Below are positions 4,592-6,537 of a stretch of DNA of 6,537 nt, in pieces; position 1 is the first letter of the stretch, and every line of letters starts with the position of its first letter. The notes under the pieces are model-generated. The model was not told where the DNA came from. It saw only the letters and a list, made by a program, of their open reading frames with translations, and made no database searches. The position numbers and the translations under genes were made by a program. Source of the stretch: JBAWAP01 sp049589355 (GTDB lineage Bacteria > Chloroflexota > Anaerolineae > VGOG01); the NCBI GenBank assembly GCA_049589355.1, contig JBAWAP010000222.1, positions 1 through 6,537 on the forward strand, in the 5' to 3' direction.

Positions 4592-6537
4592 TCAGGGCGT
4601 AGGCGTGGGTGTGGGCGTGTTCGTTGGCGTTGGCGTTGACGTCGGTGTAGGCGTCGGCGTCGGGGCTAGAACCAGCAAAGATACCCCAACTGTTCGAGGC
4701 GAGTTCTCGGTGCAGAAAGAGATTCCAGAGATGGTGATGCTCCCCGGGTAGATGCCTGGAGACAGACCAGTGCTGTCAACCGACACGCTCATGTCCGAGG
4801 GGGCGGTCCCTGAGGATGGGCTGATGTTCAACCAAGAGACGTTTTTGGTAGCCGCCCAGGTCAGGGTGCCCCTGCCGGCGTTGGTGATGTAAACCTCCTG
4901 CGGCGAAGGGTTCGGCCCACCCTGCACGGCTATGAATGAGAGGCTCGTGGGCCAGACGTCCAGTTCCGAAGCCTCATTGACGGTGATGTTATATGTTTTG
5001 CTGGGACCATATATCTTTTGCACGTTGCTGATGACCACCGTCGCCAGGGCCGTAGAAGGAGCCGGAGGGGGGCAGATTACTGAATAGAGGAACATATTCA
5101 GATGGTCGTCATTCTCATCCCAGAACGCGCCATCCAGCGTCGCGGTGATGTATGTGTCCACCCCCAAGGCCAGGTCGGAGGTGAAGATTGCGTAGGGAAC
5201 GTCCTTTTTAGCGATGAACTTCACTACATCAATATCACCTTCCGGCCAGAAATTGTGCTCCTGAGTCTCTCCATAGGCGATGGGCTTGGGCCTGATCTTA
5301 TAGTCGGGCTCGAACTTGTCAACGTAAATGGAGAGCAGGGTGAGTTCCAGGTCGTAGGTCTTATCGGGGCCGTAGTAGCCGCTTACGCCTTTGGTGATGG
5401 TCGCCACGGCGGTAGCGTCCATTTCCGGCACGAAGCGAACCTCCGACGCCAGGAAGTCCGGGTCAAGAATCCACTCTGGCTCAGGCAAGGCCGGGCCGAT
5501 ATCATCGTTCACGCAACGGTACTGGTCGGTCTCCAGACAGATCGTGCCATTTACCGTAACCGTGATGAAAGTATCCGCGCCCACTGCCAGATTGGAGGTG
5601 CCAAGGGCGTACAAGAGCCCTTCTTTGACCCCAAACCATACCGTGTCTACATCGCCATCGGGGTAAAGGCTATGCGTCTGTGTCTCGCCAATGGCGATGG
5701 GTTTAGCATCCTGGTAGGTGTTATCAGGCTCGTAGGCATCTCCAAACTCCCGATTAACAACGATGCTGTAGGTCTTATCACACCCGCCAATCTGCGTACC
5801 GAAGGGCGCGGCCTTAACAAAGTAAGTTCCCGTTGTGGAGCACGACCAAACTATCTTTGAGGCTAGAGGGTTGCCTGGATCATCGTCGTTTTCATCTAAC
5901 CACGTAGTGCCATTGGTATCGTAGAGGGTAAGAACTGTATCGTTGCCCACGCTCAGATTTAGCGTCCTGATGGTATAGACGTTGCCGGCTTCTGCAACGA
6001 ATTTTACATAGTCTTGGTCACCGGGAGCGTGGAAGCTATGCGATTGCGTCGCCCCGTTGACCACAATCCAGTTGGCCTGCTGCCAGGTGTCATCCGGCTC
6101 GTACCCATCGAGGCAAGGGGTTGGCGTAGGCGTGATTGTTGGCGTAGCTGTGTTCGTTGGCGTTGCCGTGGGAGTAGACGTGGGCGTATTCGTTCGCGTC
6201 GGAGTGGGAGTAGCCGTATTTGTTGGTGTGGGCGTGGGGGTATTTGTTGGAGTTGGCGTGACGGTCGGCGTAGACTCCATCGGCAAGATACTCAGTTGGA
6301 CGGGGACCGTGCGTGGGCGGCTGTTCTCACAGTGTGTTGGACAGACCGAGGGATCGTTTGCCCTGATAGTAATGGTAATGGTTGCCTCATAAAGGCCTTC
6401 TGGTAGGTCACCGACGTCACTCGCCCATACAGTCACGACCGAGGGGGTCTTGCCTTCGGCGAAGCTTACGACTACCCAGTCAGCGTCATCCTCAATACTC
6501 CAGAGTAAGTTCCCACCGCCCCGGACGGTGACAGTGA
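4592..6537 (-). CDS. Large extracytoplasmic protein with BACON-like and PPC-like domains (5' end outside window)
   Basis: The frame is open to the window edge, giving 647 residues of an incomplete protein. The GTG at 6436 is not the start, because a BACON-like beta domain (6535-6285, with W and VTVRGGG before that codon) already runs through it. Modules in order: BACON-like 1; a Thr/Pro linker (6272-6116); three PPC-like modules beginning near 6109, 5740 and 5320, each opening with YEPD or FEPD, then a GDxDxVxF core, a GxDTxxT strand and, in copies 1 and 3, a DENDD acidic turn; BACON-like 2 (about 4970-4675, ending ENSPRTVGVSL); and a C-terminal Thr/Pro tail (4672-4595). PPC and BACON folds occur in secreted or surface proteins and are often proposed to bind carbohydrate or serve as spacers. 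No catalytic domain or sorting signal is visible here. Function is unknown. It is probably co-transcribed with the pilus genes. Confidence 0.85.
   Translation of the reverse strand, partial: TVTVRGGGNLLWSIEDDADWVVVSFAEGKTPSVVTVWASDVGDLPEGLYEATITITIRANDPSVCPTHCENSRPRTVPVQLSILPMESTPTVTPTPTNTPTPTPTNTATPTPTRTNTPTSTPTATPTNTATPTITPTPTPCLDGYEPDDTWQQANWIVVNGATQSHSFHAPGDQDYVKFVAEAGNVYTIRTLNLSVGNDTVLTLYDTNGTTWLDENDDDPGNPLASKIVWSCSTTGTYFVKAAPFGTQIGGCDKTYSIVVNREFGDAYEPDNTYQDAKPIAIGETQTHSLYPDGDVDTVWFGVKEGLLYALGTSNLAVGADTFITVTVNGTICLETDQYRCVNDDIGPALPEPEWILDPDFLASEVRFVPEMDATAVATITKGVSGYYGPDKTYDLELTLLSIYVDKFEPDYKIRPKPIAYGETQEHNFWPEGDIDVVKFIAKKDVPYAIFTSDLALGVDTYITATLDGAFWDENDDHLNMFLYSVICPPPAPSTALATVVISNVQKIYGPSKTYNITVNEASELDVWPTSLSFIAVQGGPNPSPQEVYITNAGRGTLTWAATKNVSWLNISPSSGTAPSDMSVSVDSTGLSPGIYPGSITISGISFCTENSPRTVGVSLLVLAPTPTPTPTSTPTPTNTPTPTPTP
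4595..4672. repeat. Degenerate tandem repeat encoding the C-terminal Thr/Pro tail
   Basis: GGCGTTGGCGTTGACGTCGG-like units encode the final TPTPTPTSTPTPTNTP stretch of the PPC/BACON protein. The stop codon (TGA, 4592-4594) follows directly, so the linker has no domain after it, unlike the equivalent linker at 6116-6272. Confidence 0.7.
6116..6272. repeat. Degenerate tandem repeat encoding the Thr/Pro linker between BACON-like 1 and PPC-like 1
   Basis: GTTGGCGT/GGCGTAG/GGAGTAG-type units of 6 to 12 bases repeat across the segment and encode TPTPTNT-like peptide on the minus strand. Imperfect copies indicate an old, selected linker. The same composition recurs at 4595-4672 at the end of the gene. 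Confidence 0.7.

Noticed and set aside
5102..5860. 252-residue plus-strand open frame antisense to the PPC modules
   Set aside because: It mirrors the repeated PPC-coding sequence on the opposite strand. The sense frame has clear domain repeats, while this one has none.
6434..6436. GTG as start of the PPC/BACON gene
   Set aside because: The frame stays open to the window edge and the BACON-like domain begins upstream of this codon, so the gene is cut by the window.

Overview
The window reads as part of a type IV pilus (T4P) gene cluster. All five genes lie on the minus strand, so transcription runs from position 6537 towards 1. The likely host is a Chloroflexota-type bacterium (Anaerolineae or Dehalococcoidia relative, probably a metagenome-derived contig). 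This is inferred from the extracytoplasmic proteins with long Thr-Pro linkers, the PPC and BACON-type modules, the PilT, PilM and PilD sequence types, and the load of short palindromic repeats of kinds common in such genomes. No rRNA or marker gene is present to confirm it.

Layout in transcription order: (1) 6537-4592, the 3' part of a large secreted multidomain protein (BACON-like, Pro/Thr linker, three PPC-like modules, BACON-like, Pro/Thr tail), whose start lies outside the window; (2) 4546-3341, a membrane-anchored PilO-like protein that carries a Pro/Thr linker, a TPR-like region and a C-terminal LysM domain; (3) 3340-3107, a spacer filled with two short repeat elements; (4) 3106-2207, pilM; (5) 2197-1382, a prepilin peptidase (pilD type) with a repeat-derived in-frame insertion; (6) 1385-315, pilT, which overlaps the peptidase stop as ATGA; (7) 314-1, gene-free sequence built from at least three repeats.

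The genes fit together as an inner-membrane T4P module. PilM and the PilO-like protein are platform and alignment components, the peptidase matures prepilins, and PilT powers retraction. PilB, PilC, PilN and pilins are not in the window. The LysM domain on the PilO-like protein could tie the platform to the cell wall. The large PPC/BACON protein is probably cell-surface or secreted, and its link to pili rests only on its position.

The most notable observations are the PilO-TPR-LysM architecture; a ~70-bp repeat present in inverted orientation on both sides of pilM-pilD-pilT; a ~154-bp palindromic element at the 3' end of pilT, bounded by a 13-bp direct repeat that contains the pilT stop codon; an interspersed repeat translated in frame inside the peptidase; and PilM nucleotide-binding loops that look degenerate. 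I saw no tRNA, rRNA, CRISPR array, transposase gene or convincing promoter.
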